From: JANSYL01 sp965229695
GTDB lineage: Bacteria > Pseudomonadota > Alphaproteobacteria > Rhodobacterales > Rhodobacteraceae
Direction of reading: 5' to 3'
Assembly: GCA_965229695.1 (NCBI GenBank)
Contig: OZ245921.1
Location: 2,232,001 to 2,296,000, forward strand
Length of the DNA stretch: 64,000 nt
A program made the position numbers and the translations under genes. The notes under the pieces were generated by a model. The model was not told the origin of the DNA. It was given only the letters and a program-made list of their open reading frames with translations, and made no database searches. The stretch's first letter is position 1. Each line of letters begins with the position of its first letter. This document shows positions 8,234 through 15,741 of the stretch, one piece after another.

Positions 8234-8659
8234 TCAGCTTTCTGCGGTTTCTTCGGTGGCGTCGGCCTCAACCTCGGCCTCGGCGGGGGCTTCGGCTTCT
8301 TCGGCTACCGCTTCTGCGGCCTCGGCTGCTTTGGCGGCTTTCTCTTCAGCGCGCTCTTGGGCTTTCTTGCCGGGCTCAGCTTTGTTGGGGTTGTTGCGGG
8401 TTTTCTTTTCCAACACGCCTGCGGCTTCCAAGAAACGGCTCACCCGGTCGGTGGGCTGTGCGCCTTGATCCAGCCAGTGCTGCACGCGGTCCATTTTCAT
8501 TTTCACGCGCTCTTCGCTGTCTTTGGGCAGCAGCGGGTTATAGGTGCCGAGCTTTTCGATAAAGCGGCCATCGCGCGGCATGCGGCTGTCTGCGGCCACA
8601 ATCGAATAGAAGGGGCGCTTTTTCGAGCCGCCGCGGGCCAAACGGATTTTCATTGCCAT
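8234..8659 (-). CDS. rpsP: 30S ribosomal protein S16 with acidic C-terminal extension
   Basis: The first 80 or so residues are a normal S16 (MAMKIRLARGGSKKRPFYSI, DGRFIEKLGTYNPLLP, DRVQHWLDQGAQPTDRV). The remaining 55-60 residues are a low-complexity Ala/Glu/Lys tail (repeats such as AEAAEAVAEEAEAPAEAE), making 141 residues against 80-90 in most bacteria. A GGAGAT ribosome site precedes the ATG at 8659. It lies between chorismate mutase (31 bp upstream) and rimM (11 bp downstream). Tails of this type occur in alphaproteobacterial S16; their role is unknown. Confidence 0.95.
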   Translation of the reverse strand: MAMKIRLARGGSKKRPFYSIVAADSRMPRDGRFIEKLGTYNPLLPKDSEERVKMKMDRVQHWLDQGAQPTDRVSRFLEAAGVLEKKTRNNPNKAEPGKKAQERAEEKAAKAAEAAEAVAEEAEAPAEAEVEADATEETAES

Positions 8660-8690
8660 GGGGTATCTCCTTAAAACTGGCGAGGGGCGA

Positions 8691-8996
8691 TCAGGCCCCG
8701 TTTTCCTGATGTTGTTTGTGATGCTGAATGACCTCAGCGATGATGAAGTTCAGAAACTTCTTGGCGAATTCCGGGTCCAGATCGGCCCGGTTGGCCAGGT
8801 CTTCGAGCCGTGCGATCTGGGTCGCCTCGCGGGCGGGATCGGACGGGGGAAGGGCGTGGTCGGCCTTGAGGCGGCCAACGGCTTGGGTGTGCTTGAAGCG
8901 TTCGCCAAGCGTGTAGATGAGGATCGCATCAAGCCGGTCGATCGACTCGCGGTGATCCTTCAGGATGGCGGCGGCGCGTGTGACGGCATCAGTCAT
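8691..8996 (-). CDS. chorismate mutase (AroQ type)
   Basis: A 101-residue all-helical monofunctional chorismate mutase, converting chorismate to prephenate for Phe/Tyr synthesis. It has the AroQ helix 1 pattern HRESIDRLDAILIYTLGERF with the catalytic Arg, then KAD and PAREATQIARL. Its start overlaps the stop of the first GNAT gene by 4 nt (ATGA) and it precedes rpsP by 31 bp. Its place in a translation operon suggests growth-linked expression. Confidence 0.92.
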   Translation of the reverse strand: MTDAVTRAAAILKDHRESIDRLDAILIYTLGERFKHTQAVGRLKADHALPPSDPAREATQIARLEDLANRADLDPEFAKKFLNFIIAEVIQHHKQHQENGA

Positions 8997-9505
8997 GCGG
9001 CAATCTCCGATGGGGCGGGGTGGCGATAGACAAGCGTGTCGGGCTTGGGTTCCACCGCGTTTGTGTCCAGGTGGCAGCCAAGCCGTTCGGCCAGCGCGAT
9101 GGAGCGTGCATTGTCGGGGTGGATATAGCTGACGGCGGTGCTCCAGCCGAAGCCGGTATAAGCCTGAGCGCGCGCGGCGCGTGCGGCTTCGGCGGCGTAG
9201 CCCTGGCCCTCGTGCCCGTCCCAGATCAGCCAGCCCAGCTCTTTCTCAGGCCAACCATCGGGGTACCAACAGCCGACAAGGCCGATGGGCGTGCCGTCTT
9301 TCAGCGTGACCGTCCACATGCCAAAGCCGTGCAGCATCCAATGGCCCAACTCGGCAGCGAAAAGCATCCAGGCTTGGCGCGGTTCGGCGTAAGGTCCGCC
9401 GGTGTAAATCGCGCGATCCGACAGGAAATAGTCGCGGAAGGCGGGGAAATCACCCGCCTCCGGGCCACGCAGGATCAGGCGCTCGGTGGTCAGAACGGGG
9501 ATCAT
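8993..9505 (-). CDS. GNAT family N-acetyltransferase (array member 1)
   Basis: A 170-residue RimJ/RimL-type acetyltransferase (PF13302-like): TTERLILRGPEAGDF at the N-terminus, beta-strand LGWLIWDGHEGQGYAAEAARAARAQA carrying the acetyl-CoA pyrophosphate loop (GQGYA), and HPDNARSIALAERLGC in the last third. It is one of six tandem paralogs in the same orientation. It overlaps both the next upstream paralog and the downstream chorismate mutase gene by ATGA, so translation is coupled. Substrate unknown; the family includes acetylases of ribosomal protein N-termini. Confidence 0.92.
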   Translation of the reverse strand: MIPVLTTERLILRGPEAGDFPAFRDYFLSDRAIYTGGPYAEPRQAWMLFAAELGHWMLHGFGMWTVTLKDGTPIGLVGCWYPDGWPEKELGWLIWDGHEGQGYAAEAARAARAQAYTGFGWSTAVSYIHPDNARSIALAERLGCHLDTNAVEPKPDTLVYRHPAPSEIAA

Positions 9506-10017
9506 GCCGCGACCTCCTTGGCCGAAGGGTGACGCCAGATATCGAGCGGTCCGAAGCAGTCGTGTTGGAACGTATCTTCGAAGACGCAGCCCATGCGTTT
9601 GGCCAACGCGACCGAGCGGGTGTTGTCGGCATTGACGCAGCTAAAGATCGTGGGCCAGCCCAGCGTGTCATAGGCGTAGGCGCGGGCGGCCAAGGCGGCC
9701 TCATAGGCATAGCCGTGACCTTCGCCGTTTTCGAACAGCGACCAGGCCAGCTCGCAGCCGGGCCAGCCTTCGGGGTGGTAAAGGCCGGTGGTGCCCAACG
9801 CCTGATCGGTGTTGCGGTCGGCGATGATCCAGCGGCCATAGCCCCGGATCTGCCACTGACCCGCCAAGGCGGTGAAGCCGTGCCAGGCACGTTCACGGGT
9901 TTCGGGCCCGCCGACAAACGCGGCCCGGTCCGAGGCGCGAAAGGCCGCATAAGCCTCGAAATCGCGCAGGGCGGGCGCGCGCAGGGTCAATCGCTCTGTG
10001 GTCAGGGGCGGGATCAT
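9502..10017 (-). CDS. GNAT family N-acetyltransferase (array member 2)
   Basis: A 171-residue paralog: LTTERLTLRAPALRDFEAY, ELAWSLFENGEGHGYAYEAALAA (acetyl-CoA loop with GHGYA), NADNTRSVALAKRMGC. Start at 10017 (MIPPLTTERL) is chosen because it aligns with the start of array member 1 and makes a 4-nt overlap with member 3; the open frame continues to 10041 without support. Mainly distinguished by a WRHPSAKEVAA C-terminus. Substrate unknown. Confidence 0.92.
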   Translation of the reverse strand: MIPPLTTERLTLRAPALRDFEAYAAFRASDRAAFVGGPETRERAWHGFTALAGQWQIRGYGRWIIADRNTDQALGTTGLYHPEGWPGCELAWSLFENGEGHGYAYEAALAARAYAYDTLGWPTIFSCVNADNTRSVALAKRMGCVFEDTFQHDCFGPLDIWRHPSAKEVAA

Positions 10018-10508
10018 GGCTGCGCCTCCCCATGCACCCAAACCTCGCAGCCGGGGTCATGTGCGGCGCGGGTGCCATCGCAGGTGGCACCAAGGCGGCG
10101 GGCAACCGCCTGGCTGGCGGCATTGTCGGGGTCGATATAGCTGACGATGCGGGTTGCGCCGAGTTTGGCGCGGCCCCAGGCCAGAACCGCCTCTGCCGCC
10201 TCAACCGCATAGCCGCGGCGTTGGGCCGGGGCATAGGTGACCCAGCCGATTTCCATATCCGCGTGAACCGGAGGGTGGTGCAGGCCGACGGTGCCGACCA
10301 CGCCCTTGGTATCTTCGACGGTGAACCAGCCATAGCCCTTGAGCGTCCAATGCCCCGCCGCGCCAGAAAAGACGCGCCAGGCATCTTTTTCGTTTAGCGG
10401 GCCGCCCAACGGGCGCGCGGCTTCGGAGCCATAGAAATCGCGGCAAGCCGGCCAATCGTCCAGGGTTGGCATGCGCAGGGACAGGCGCCCTGTGGTCAGT
10501 ACGGTCAT
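10014..10508 (-). CDS. GNAT family N-acetyltransferase (array member 3)
   Basis: A 164-residue paralog: LTTGRLSLRMPTLDDW, MEIGWVTYAPAQRRGYAVEAAEA (acetyl-CoA loop RRGYA), DPDNAASQAVARRLGA. It is the most divergent of the set in the loop (QRRGY instead of G-G-GY/F), which is still a functional R/Q-x-x-G-x-G/A type pattern. ATGA overlaps occur at both ends. Substrate unknown. Confidence 0.92.
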   Translation of the reverse strand: MTVLTTGRLSLRMPTLDDWPACRDFYGSEAARPLGGPLNEKDAWRVFSGAAGHWTLKGYGWFTVEDTKGVVGTVGLHHPPVHADMEIGWVTYAPAQRRGYAVEAAEAVLAWGRAKLGATRIVSYIDPDNAASQAVARRLGATCDGTRAAHDPGCEVWVHGEAQP

Positions 10509-11041
10509 GGCAACACCTCTGCCGGGGCAGGGTGCCGGTACACCTTATCGTCGGGATGCGGGCCATTCGCGCTGGGGTCCAACACGCATCCCAGTCGTTC
10601 GGCAAGCGTGATCGACCGGGTGTTGGCGGGGTCGATATAGCTGACCGCGCCGTCCCAGCCGAGCGTATCGTAGCAGTATTGCCGGATGCGGGTCATGCCC
10701 TCGAAGGCAAAACCTTTGCCTTCGGCCTCGGCATCCCAAATCGTCCAGCTCAGCTCTTGCTCGGGCCAGCTGACGGGATACCAAGGGCCCATCGATCCGA
10801 CAATGGCGCCGGTATCCTTGCGGGTGCAGACAAAGACGCCATAGCCCCTGAGCGCCCAATGCCCGGTCAGGATCGCGAGCACACGCCAGGCATGAGCCAT
10901 ATCCTTGTCCGCGCCGCCACCGATGAAGCGGGCGCGGTCGGACATGACAAAGGGGGCCAACGCGTCCAGATCGTTGGCTTGCGGCACGCGCAAGGTCAGG
11001 CGCGCGGTTTCCAGCATGGGGGTTTGGGTCAGGCCGGTCAT
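10505..11041 (-). CDS. GNAT family N-acetyltransferase (array member 4)
   Basis: A 178-residue paralog: MLETARLTLRVPQANDLDAL, ELSWTIWDAEAEGKGFAFEG (loop EGKGFA), DPANTRSITLAERLGC. Start taken at 11041 (MTGLTQTP); an in-frame ATG at 11122 would add 27 residues of non-family sequence. Upstream is the only gap in the array (94 bp), which is itself spanned by a 33-codon open frame with ATGA overlaps on both sides. Substrate unknown. Confidence 0.9.
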   Translation of the reverse strand: MTGLTQTPMLETARLTLRVPQANDLDALAPFVMSDRARFIGGGADKDMAHAWRVLAILTGHWALRGYGVFVCTRKDTGAIVGSMGPWYPVSWPEQELSWTIWDAEAEGKGFAFEGMTRIRQYCYDTLGWDGAVSYIDPANTRSITLAERLGCVLDPSANGPHPDDKVYRHPAPAEVLP

Positions 11042-11139
11042 AGGTGGCCACCCTGCAAGTGGATCGTGTTTCTGCAGCAAATGCCGAGATCTGCCGTGGA
11101 TAACCCTGTGGGTTTGACGCATTTACGATACCGGATCAT
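11038..11139 (-). CDS. possible 33-residue linker ORF inside the GNAT array
   Basis: The 94-bp gap between array members 5 and 4 is exactly bridged by an open frame of 33 codons. Its ATG (11139) overlaps the stop of member 5 as ATGA, and its TGA overlaps the start of member 4 as ATGA. The product starts MIRYRKCVKPTGL and ends LQGGHL. It includes codons rare in this genome (TTA, AGA, CTA), so it looks non-selected at protein level. It may work only by keeping ribosomes moving across the gap, or be chance. Confidence 0.25.
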   Translation of the reverse strand: MIRYRKCVKPTGLSTADLGICCRNTIHLQGGHL

Positions 11140-11720
11140 GCTGCACCCCCGTGGCGCCAGACCTGGGTCGGCGCGCCCTCGGCGGTTTCGATCTTGGCTT
11201 CCATCGCGGTGTCGCGCGTGGCCCCGATGCGCCCGGCAACCTGGGCCGAGGCGGTGTTATTCGGATCAACGTAGCTGACGAACGTGTCCAGCAGGGTCAG
11301 CCCGTAATCGCGCGCGGCACGGGCGGCTTCGGTCGCATAGCCGTGACCCCGCGCTTCGGGGATCAGATGCCAGCCAAGCTCGGGCTCCCAATCATCCCAT
11401 TCGATGCCCAGATGGACGAAGCCGACCATCTGCCCATCCGCCTTGCGCTCGATGCTCCAAAGCCCATGGCCGTAAAGCATCCAGCAGCCGGTGTAATAGG
11501 TGAACTCTTCCCAGGCGGTGCAGGCGGGATCGTCGAAGGGTCCGCCCAAATGCACGGCCTCGGGTGATTCAAACAGCGCGATCCAATGCGGCAAATCCTC
11601 GACCACCGGCGCGCGCAGGCGCAGCCGCTCGGTCTCCAGCATGGGGATCGACCCGCGATGGCTCTGGGCCGCCGCCGCAGCCGCGCCTTTGGGCGCTTGG
11701 GTGCAACGACGGGTGATCAT
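11136..11720 (-). CDS. GNAT family N-acetyltransferase (array member 5)
   Basis: A 194-residue paralog with an N-terminal extension of about 26 residues (MITRRCTQAPKGAAAAAAQS) before IPMLETERLRLRAP. Core: ELGWHLIPEARGHGYATEAARAA (loop RGHGYA) and DPNNTASAQVAGRIGA. The start at 11720 gives a 4-nt overlap with member 6. A second possible start is the internal Met in IPMLETERL, which would match the other paralogs better. Substrate unknown. Confidence 0.9.
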   Translation of the reverse strand: MITRRCTQAPKGAAAAAAQSHRGSIPMLETERLRLRAPVVEDLPHWIALFESPEAVHLGGPFDDPACTAWEEFTYYTGCWMLYGHGLWSIERKADGQMVGFVHLGIEWDDWEPELGWHLIPEARGHGYATEAARAARDYGLTLLDTFVSYVDPNNTASAQVAGRIGATRDTAMEAKIETAEGAPTQVWRHGGAA

Positions 11721-12232
11721 GCCTGCCCCCAATGCCGATAGACCAAGCATTTGGAGGCATCCGTGCCCTCGGGCAGCGTGGCGTCATCATCGCGCTTTGC
11801 CCCAAGCCGTTCGGCGACGGCGATGGATTTTGCGTTTTTCGGCGCGATATAGCTGACCAAGGACGAAAGCCGTGCCCGCGCCCAATCACGCGCCGCACTG
11901 GCCGCTTCGGTGGCAAACCCCTGGCCTTCATACCCGTCATATAGGGCCCAGCCGATCTCGGGTTCCGGGTAAAAGGCTGGCTGGCTGAATCCGGTCACCC
12001 CTATCACGGCGCCGGGCCGTGTTTCTATGATCCAATGGCCAAACCCGTCCAGGCACCAGCCAACAACTTCTTCCGAGAAATATTGCCAGGATTTGCGCGG
12101 CGTCGGGTCGCTCGCATGGGACCGGGGGGCGGCCATGAACCGTTCATATGCCTCAAAATCCGCGCGCTTTGGAGCACGCAGGATCAAACGCTCGGTTTCA
12201 AGCGTGGGGATATGAAAGGTGGTCTGGGTCAC
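11717..12232 (-). CDS. GNAT family N-acetyltransferase (array member 6)
   Basis: A 171-residue paralog, first of the array after ffh: PTLETERLILRAPKRADFEAY, EIGWALYDGYEGQGFATEAASAA (loop GQGFA), APKNAKSIAVAERLGA. It overlaps the ffh stop codon by 4 nt (ATGA), so its translation depends on ffh. This ties the whole array to expression of the signal recognition particle protein. Confidence 0.92.
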   Translation of the reverse strand: MTQTTFHIPTLETERLILRAPKRADFEAYERFMAAPRSHASDPTPRKSWQYFSEEVVGWCLDGFGHWIIETRPGAVIGVTGFSQPAFYPEPEIGWALYDGYEGQGFATEAASAARDWARARLSSLVSYIAPKNAKSIAVAERLGAKRDDDATLPEGTDASKCLVYRHWGQA

Positions 12233-13734
12233 TTTTTCTTGCCAAACCCGCTTAGGCCCGGGGGCAGGGCGCCCCCGCCCAGGCCGGGCAATCCGCCGCC
12301 CTGGCCCATTTGCCGCGCAGCGGCTTCGAGCGCCTGTGGGTCCATCTGGGCCGGGTCCATACCTTTCAGCGCCTCCGGCGTGCCACGGTCCATCAGAGCG
12401 CCAAGACCGCCGCGCATCATGCCCTTTTTGCCCATTTTGCCGAGCTTTTTCATCGCATCAGCCATCTGACGCTGCATCTTCAGCAGCTTGTTCAGATCGC
12501 TGACCTCTTGGCCCGCACCTTTGGCGATGCGTTTCTTGCGGCTGGCTTGCAGCAGGCCGGGATTGGCACGTTCCTTCTTGGTCATGGAGTTGATCAGCGC
12601 GATCTGGCGTTTGATCACCGTGTCATCAAAGCCCGCATCATCCAGCTGTTTCTGCATCTTGGCCATGCCGGGCATCATGCCCATCATGCCCTGCATACCG
12701 CCCATCTTCATCATCTGTTCCAGCTGGCCCTTCAGGTCGTTCATGTTGAACATGCCCTTCTGGAAGCGCTTCATCATGCGCTCGGCCTGTTCGGCCTCCA
12801 GGGTTTCTTGCGCCTTTTCGACAAGCGCTACGATGTCACCCATGCCCAGAATGCGGCCCGCGATGCGGCTGGGTTCAAAGGTTTCCAGCGCATCCATCTT
12901 TTCGCCGAGGCCGACAAAGCGGATCGGTTTGCCGGTGATCGCGCGCATCGACAGGGCCGCACCGCCGCGCCCGTCCCCATCCATCCGTGTCAGACAGACG
13001 CCAGTCACACCGATCTTGTCGTCAAATTCTTGCGCGACATTCACCGCGTCCTGACCGGTCAGACCATCGACCACTAGCAGTGTCTCGCGCGGCTGCGCCA
13101 CGTCACGCACGGCGGCAGCCTGGGCGATCAACTCCTGATCGATATGCAGGCGGCCCGCGGTATCCAGCATGTAGACGTCATAGCCACCCAAGCTGGCCTG
13201 GGTTTTGGCACGCTTGGCAATCGCAACCGGGTCTTCGCCTTTCACAATCGGCAAAGTGTCTACGCCAATCTGCGTGCCCAGGATCGCCAATTGCTCCATC
13301 GCCGCCGGGCGGTTGGTGTCGAGCGAGGCCATCAAGACCTTCTTGCCGTCCCGCTCACTCAGCCGTTTGGCCAGCTTCGCGGTGGTGGTCGTCTTACCCG
13401 AGCCTTGCAAACCCACCATCAGGATCGGCGCAGGCGGGTTGTCGATCTTCAGAACGCCGGGGTCTTCGTCACCGGTCAGCACATGCACCAGCTCGTCATG
13501 GACGATCTTGATCACCTGCTGGCCGGGCGTGACCGATTTGGTTACCGCCGCACCCGTGGCCTTTTTCTCGACCGCTTTGATGAAACTGCGCGCGACCGGC
13601 AGCGATACGTCGGCCTCTAGCAAGGCAACGCGCACTTCGCGCATGGCGGTTCTGACGTCATCTTCGCTTAGCGCACCTTGTTTGGTGAGCCGGTCAAAAA
13701 CGCCAGACAGCCGCTCGGACAGATTTTCAAACAT
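12229..13734 (-). CDS. ffh: signal recognition particle protein Ffh
   Basis: A 501-residue SRP54 GTPase that binds 4.5S RNA and signal sequences and docks with FtsY. N domain (FENLSERLSGVFDRLTKQG), G domain with GLQGSGKTTTTAKLAKRL (G1), DTAGRL (G3), TRMDGDGRGGAALS (G4 region) and GLGEKMDALETFEPSRIAGR, then a methionine-rich M domain (MMKMGGMQGMMGMMPGMAKM) and a Gly-rich end. The ATG at 13734 begins the conserved N domain; the open frame up to 13953 is not family sequence. The 285 bp upstream hold no gene; a CCCCC/GGGGG dyad lies near 13763-13782. First gene of the operon with the GNAT array. Confidence 0.97.
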   Translation of the reverse strand: MFENLSERLSGVFDRLTKQGALSEDDVRTAMREVRVALLEADVSLPVARSFIKAVEKKATGAAVTKSVTPGQQVIKIVHDELVHVLTGDEDPGVLKIDNPPAPILMVGLQGSGKTTTTAKLAKRLSERDGKKVLMASLDTNRPAAMEQLAILGTQIGVDTLPIVKGEDPVAIAKRAKTQASLGGYDVYMLDTAGRLHIDQELIAQAAAVRDVAQPRETLLVVDGLTGQDAVNVAQEFDDKIGVTGVCLTRMDGDGRGGAALSMRAITGKPIRFVGLGEKMDALETFEPSRIAGRILGMGDIVALVEKAQETLEAEQAERMMKRFQKGMFNMNDLKGQLEQMMKMGGMQGMMGMMPGMAKMQKQLDDAGFDDTVIKRQIALINSMTKKERANPGLLQASRKKRIAKGAGQEVSDLNKLLKMQRQMADAMKKLGKMGKKGMMRGGLGALMDRGTPEALKGMDPAQMDPQALEAAARQMGQGGGLPGLGGGALPPGLSGFGKKK

Positions 13735-14019
13735 GGGCCAAGCCCCTTTCGTCAGTTCCGATCCCCCTGAAGGTAAGGGGGCACCCGTCCGGCACCAAGC
13801 CCTGCGACGGTCGCGGATTGGCAAAACGCGAATTGCCCCCGTGGGCGAAACCTCGCTGACGGGGGGCGATCCTGAAGCCGATCCAGGACCGGAAAGCTGG
13901 CGCTGTCCGGGTATGTTGCGCCGCGCATACGCGCGCGGGCGGGGCAGAGTCAAGCGAAACGGAGGGTTTATGCCGCCCTTGGTGCCCTTTGCGTCATAGG
14001 GTTTTTTGCGGGTCCGCGT

Positions 14020-14541
14020 TCAAACGCATTCCACGGTCAGCGCGGTAACATCCCCCGCCAGCATATCCGCCCCTTGGGCATGTAGCGAAAACGCGCGGCG
14101 CAGGTCCATACTGTCCCATTCGTCTTGCGTGGTCGGCGGATCGTTGTTGGGGCGCGACCCGGCCTCTCCAAACAGGGTCAGGGCCATGGGGCCGACAAAA
14201 TCGACCCCCGCGAAGCTGAGGCCTTGGACATGATGGGCATAGACCCCCACCAAATCGGCGGCATTCCCGCGCGAGGTGGTGATCAGCGTCCAGATCGGGC
14301 CGCGAATGCTGTCACCCAATTGCATCTCACCCGAGGCCAGATGCGCCGTTGATCCGCCTTCCTGCCGGAAGCTTTGGCCTTGGGTGGTGTAGCTGGCCAT
14401 CCCGGTCAATTCTGTTCCGGGGCGGATCGTGCCCACGCCTTGGGTGACCTCTATGGTGAAGGTCAGCGTGCAGGTCTGTGCCCAAAGGCTTCCGGGCAGC
14501 AGAAACAGGGCAAAGGCTAGCAGGGTCGGGATCGGTCGCAT
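14020..14541 (-). CDS. secreted protein of unknown function
   Basis: A 173-residue protein with a clear signal peptide (MRPIPTLLAFALFLLPGSLWA, cleavage about residue 21-22 before QTC). The mature part is rich in beta-type sequence with two cysteines (CTLTFT at the start, VECV at the end) that could form a disulfide. I recognise no domain. It stands alone between ffh and the DoxX-like gene. Probably periplasmic. Confidence 0.75.
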   Translation of the reverse strand: MRPIPTLLAFALFLLPGSLWAQTCTLTFTIEVTQGVGTIRPGTELTGMASYTTQGQSFRQEGGSTAHLASGEMQLGDSIRGPIWTLITTSRGNAADLVGVYAHHVQGLSFAGVDFVGPMALTLFGEAGSRPNNDPPTTQDEWDSMDLRRAFSLHAQGADMLAGDVTALTVECV

Positions 14542-14653
14542 CCAAGCAGGCTAGCACGCTTGCACGACAACGCAACGCTGCGCTGTTCACGTGAAAGCCC
14601 CGCCGCACCTATTGGCGCGACGGGGCGGGGGCAAACCGTGATTGGCTGAAAGG

Positions 14654-15010
14654 TCAGGCCGCGCGGATCTGGTCGCGGTGCCAATAAAGGATGACCGCCG
14701 CCAAAACGCCCAGGGCGAGCGCGGGCAGAGCGGATGGGCCAAGCACCACAAGATGCGCAATCACGGCCCCGATCATCGTGGCCACCAATAGAGCGGCCCC
14801 AAAAGCGGCGCGCCCGGGCACCCAGAGGAGCGCCGCGGCGCCCACTTCGATCCCGCCCGTGACATAGCGGAACCATTGGCCCCAGCCGATGGCTTCGAAG
14901 GTCATGACCATCATTTCAGCGCCCAGGAGCTTTGCGGTGCCAGCCGCAACAAAGGCCAGGGTCAGCAGGCCTTTGATGATCCAATAGCCGTATGTGCTTA
15001 CCTTGCTCAT
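14654..15010 (-). CDS. DoxX-like family membrane protein
   Basis: A 118-residue protein with four hydrophobic helices (about residues 10-28, 45-63, 68-88 and 92-112) and the FVAAGTAKLLGAEMMV motif typical of the DoxX-like family. It follows azoR by 24 bp and is probably co-transcribed with it. Members are often linked to redox or quinone stress, but the function is not established. Confidence 0.82.
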   Translation of the reverse strand: MSKVSTYGYWIIKGLLTLAFVAAGTAKLLGAEMMVMTFEAIGWGQWFRYVTGGIEVGAAALLWVPGRAAFGAALLVATMIGAVIAHLVVLGPSALPALALGVLAAVILYWHRDQIRAA

Positions 15011-15034
15011 CTTCGATCTCCGCGTTTTGGGGGA

Positions 15035-15625
15035 TTAGGCCGCAACGGCCAGGTTTTCGACCTGATCATTGGCCGATTTCAGCGTCGCTTCGGCGTCGAT
15101 CATCAGCCGATCGGCGGTGACAAAATCCACATTTGTGATGCCGATAAAGGCCAGCACATGGCGGATATATCCGGTGGCAAAGTCGATATCCGATCCCGCC
15201 TCGGTCCCGCCGGAGGCGACAGCGACAATCGCCCGTTTGCCCTCCAACAGGCCTTTGGGGCCGTATTCGCTGTATTTGAAGGTGACGCCAGCGCGGGCAA
15301 CTTGGTCAACCCAGGCTTTCAATGCGGCGGGCACGCCGAAATTGTAGATCGGCAGGCCGATTACCAAGGTGTCGGCGGCTTTGACTTCGGCCACCAACTC
15401 ATCCGAAAGGGCCAGTTTCGCCTTTTGCGCGTCGCTGCGATCATCGGCGGGAGTGAAGTTGGCGCCCACCCATTCTTCGTCGATCAGCGGCAGGCCAAGG
15501 GCTAGGTCGCGGGTGGTCACTTGGGTGTCTTCGCCGAAACGGGCGATGATTTTATCGGCCAAATCGCGCGAGACCGAGCCGTCGCGGCGGGCAGATGCGT
15601 CGATGCGCAGGATCGTATGGGTCAT
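15035..15625 (-). CDS. azoR: FMN-dependent NADH-azoreductase
   Basis: A 196-residue flavodoxin-fold quinone/azo reductase using FMN and NADH. It has ILRIDASARRDGSVSRDLAD (flavin phosphate loop), LVIGLPIYNFGVPAALKAWVDQVARAGVTF and VASGGTEAGSDIDFATGYIRHVLAFIG, all diagnostic of AzoR. The start MTHTILRID at 15625 is the family start; the frame to 15835 overlaps the divergent LysR gene and is rejected. It is divergent from the LysR regulator at 15742, with direct repeats between them. Confidence 0.95.
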   Translation of the reverse strand: MTHTILRIDASARRDGSVSRDLADKIIARFGEDTQVTTRDLALGLPLIDEEWVGANFTPADDRSDAQKAKLALSDELVAEVKAADTLVIGLPIYNFGVPAALKAWVDQVARAGVTFKYSEYGPKGLLEGKRAIVAVASGGTEAGSDIDFATGYIRHVLAFIGITNVDFVTADRLMIDAEATLKSANDQVENLAVAA

Positions 15626-15676
15626 GGGTCGGGTCCTTGTTGAGGCGTGTGTTTTCGTCGTGGGTAAAGATTTGAT

Positions 15677-15731
15677 CCTTGCGAAAACAAACGCAATCTG
15701 CCCAAATGCAAGGGAAGTGTGTTCAAATGCA
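15677..15731. promoter_or_regulatory. azoR / LysR intergenic operator region
   Basis: The 116-bp divergent region holds the dyad TTGCG-N8-CGCAA (15679-15696), the wider pair CCTTGC / GCAAGG, and two copies of CAAATGCA at 15703 and 15724, exactly 21 bp (two helical turns) apart. Spacing and place fit recognition and activation sites of the LysR-type regulator. Confidence 0.5.
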
Positions 15732-15741
15732 CAGGTGAGGG

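Noticed and set aside
11095..11103. CGTGGATAA, one base from a DnaA box
   Set aside because: A single near-match inside the GNAT array with no cluster, AT-rich region or origin genes nearby; expected by chance.
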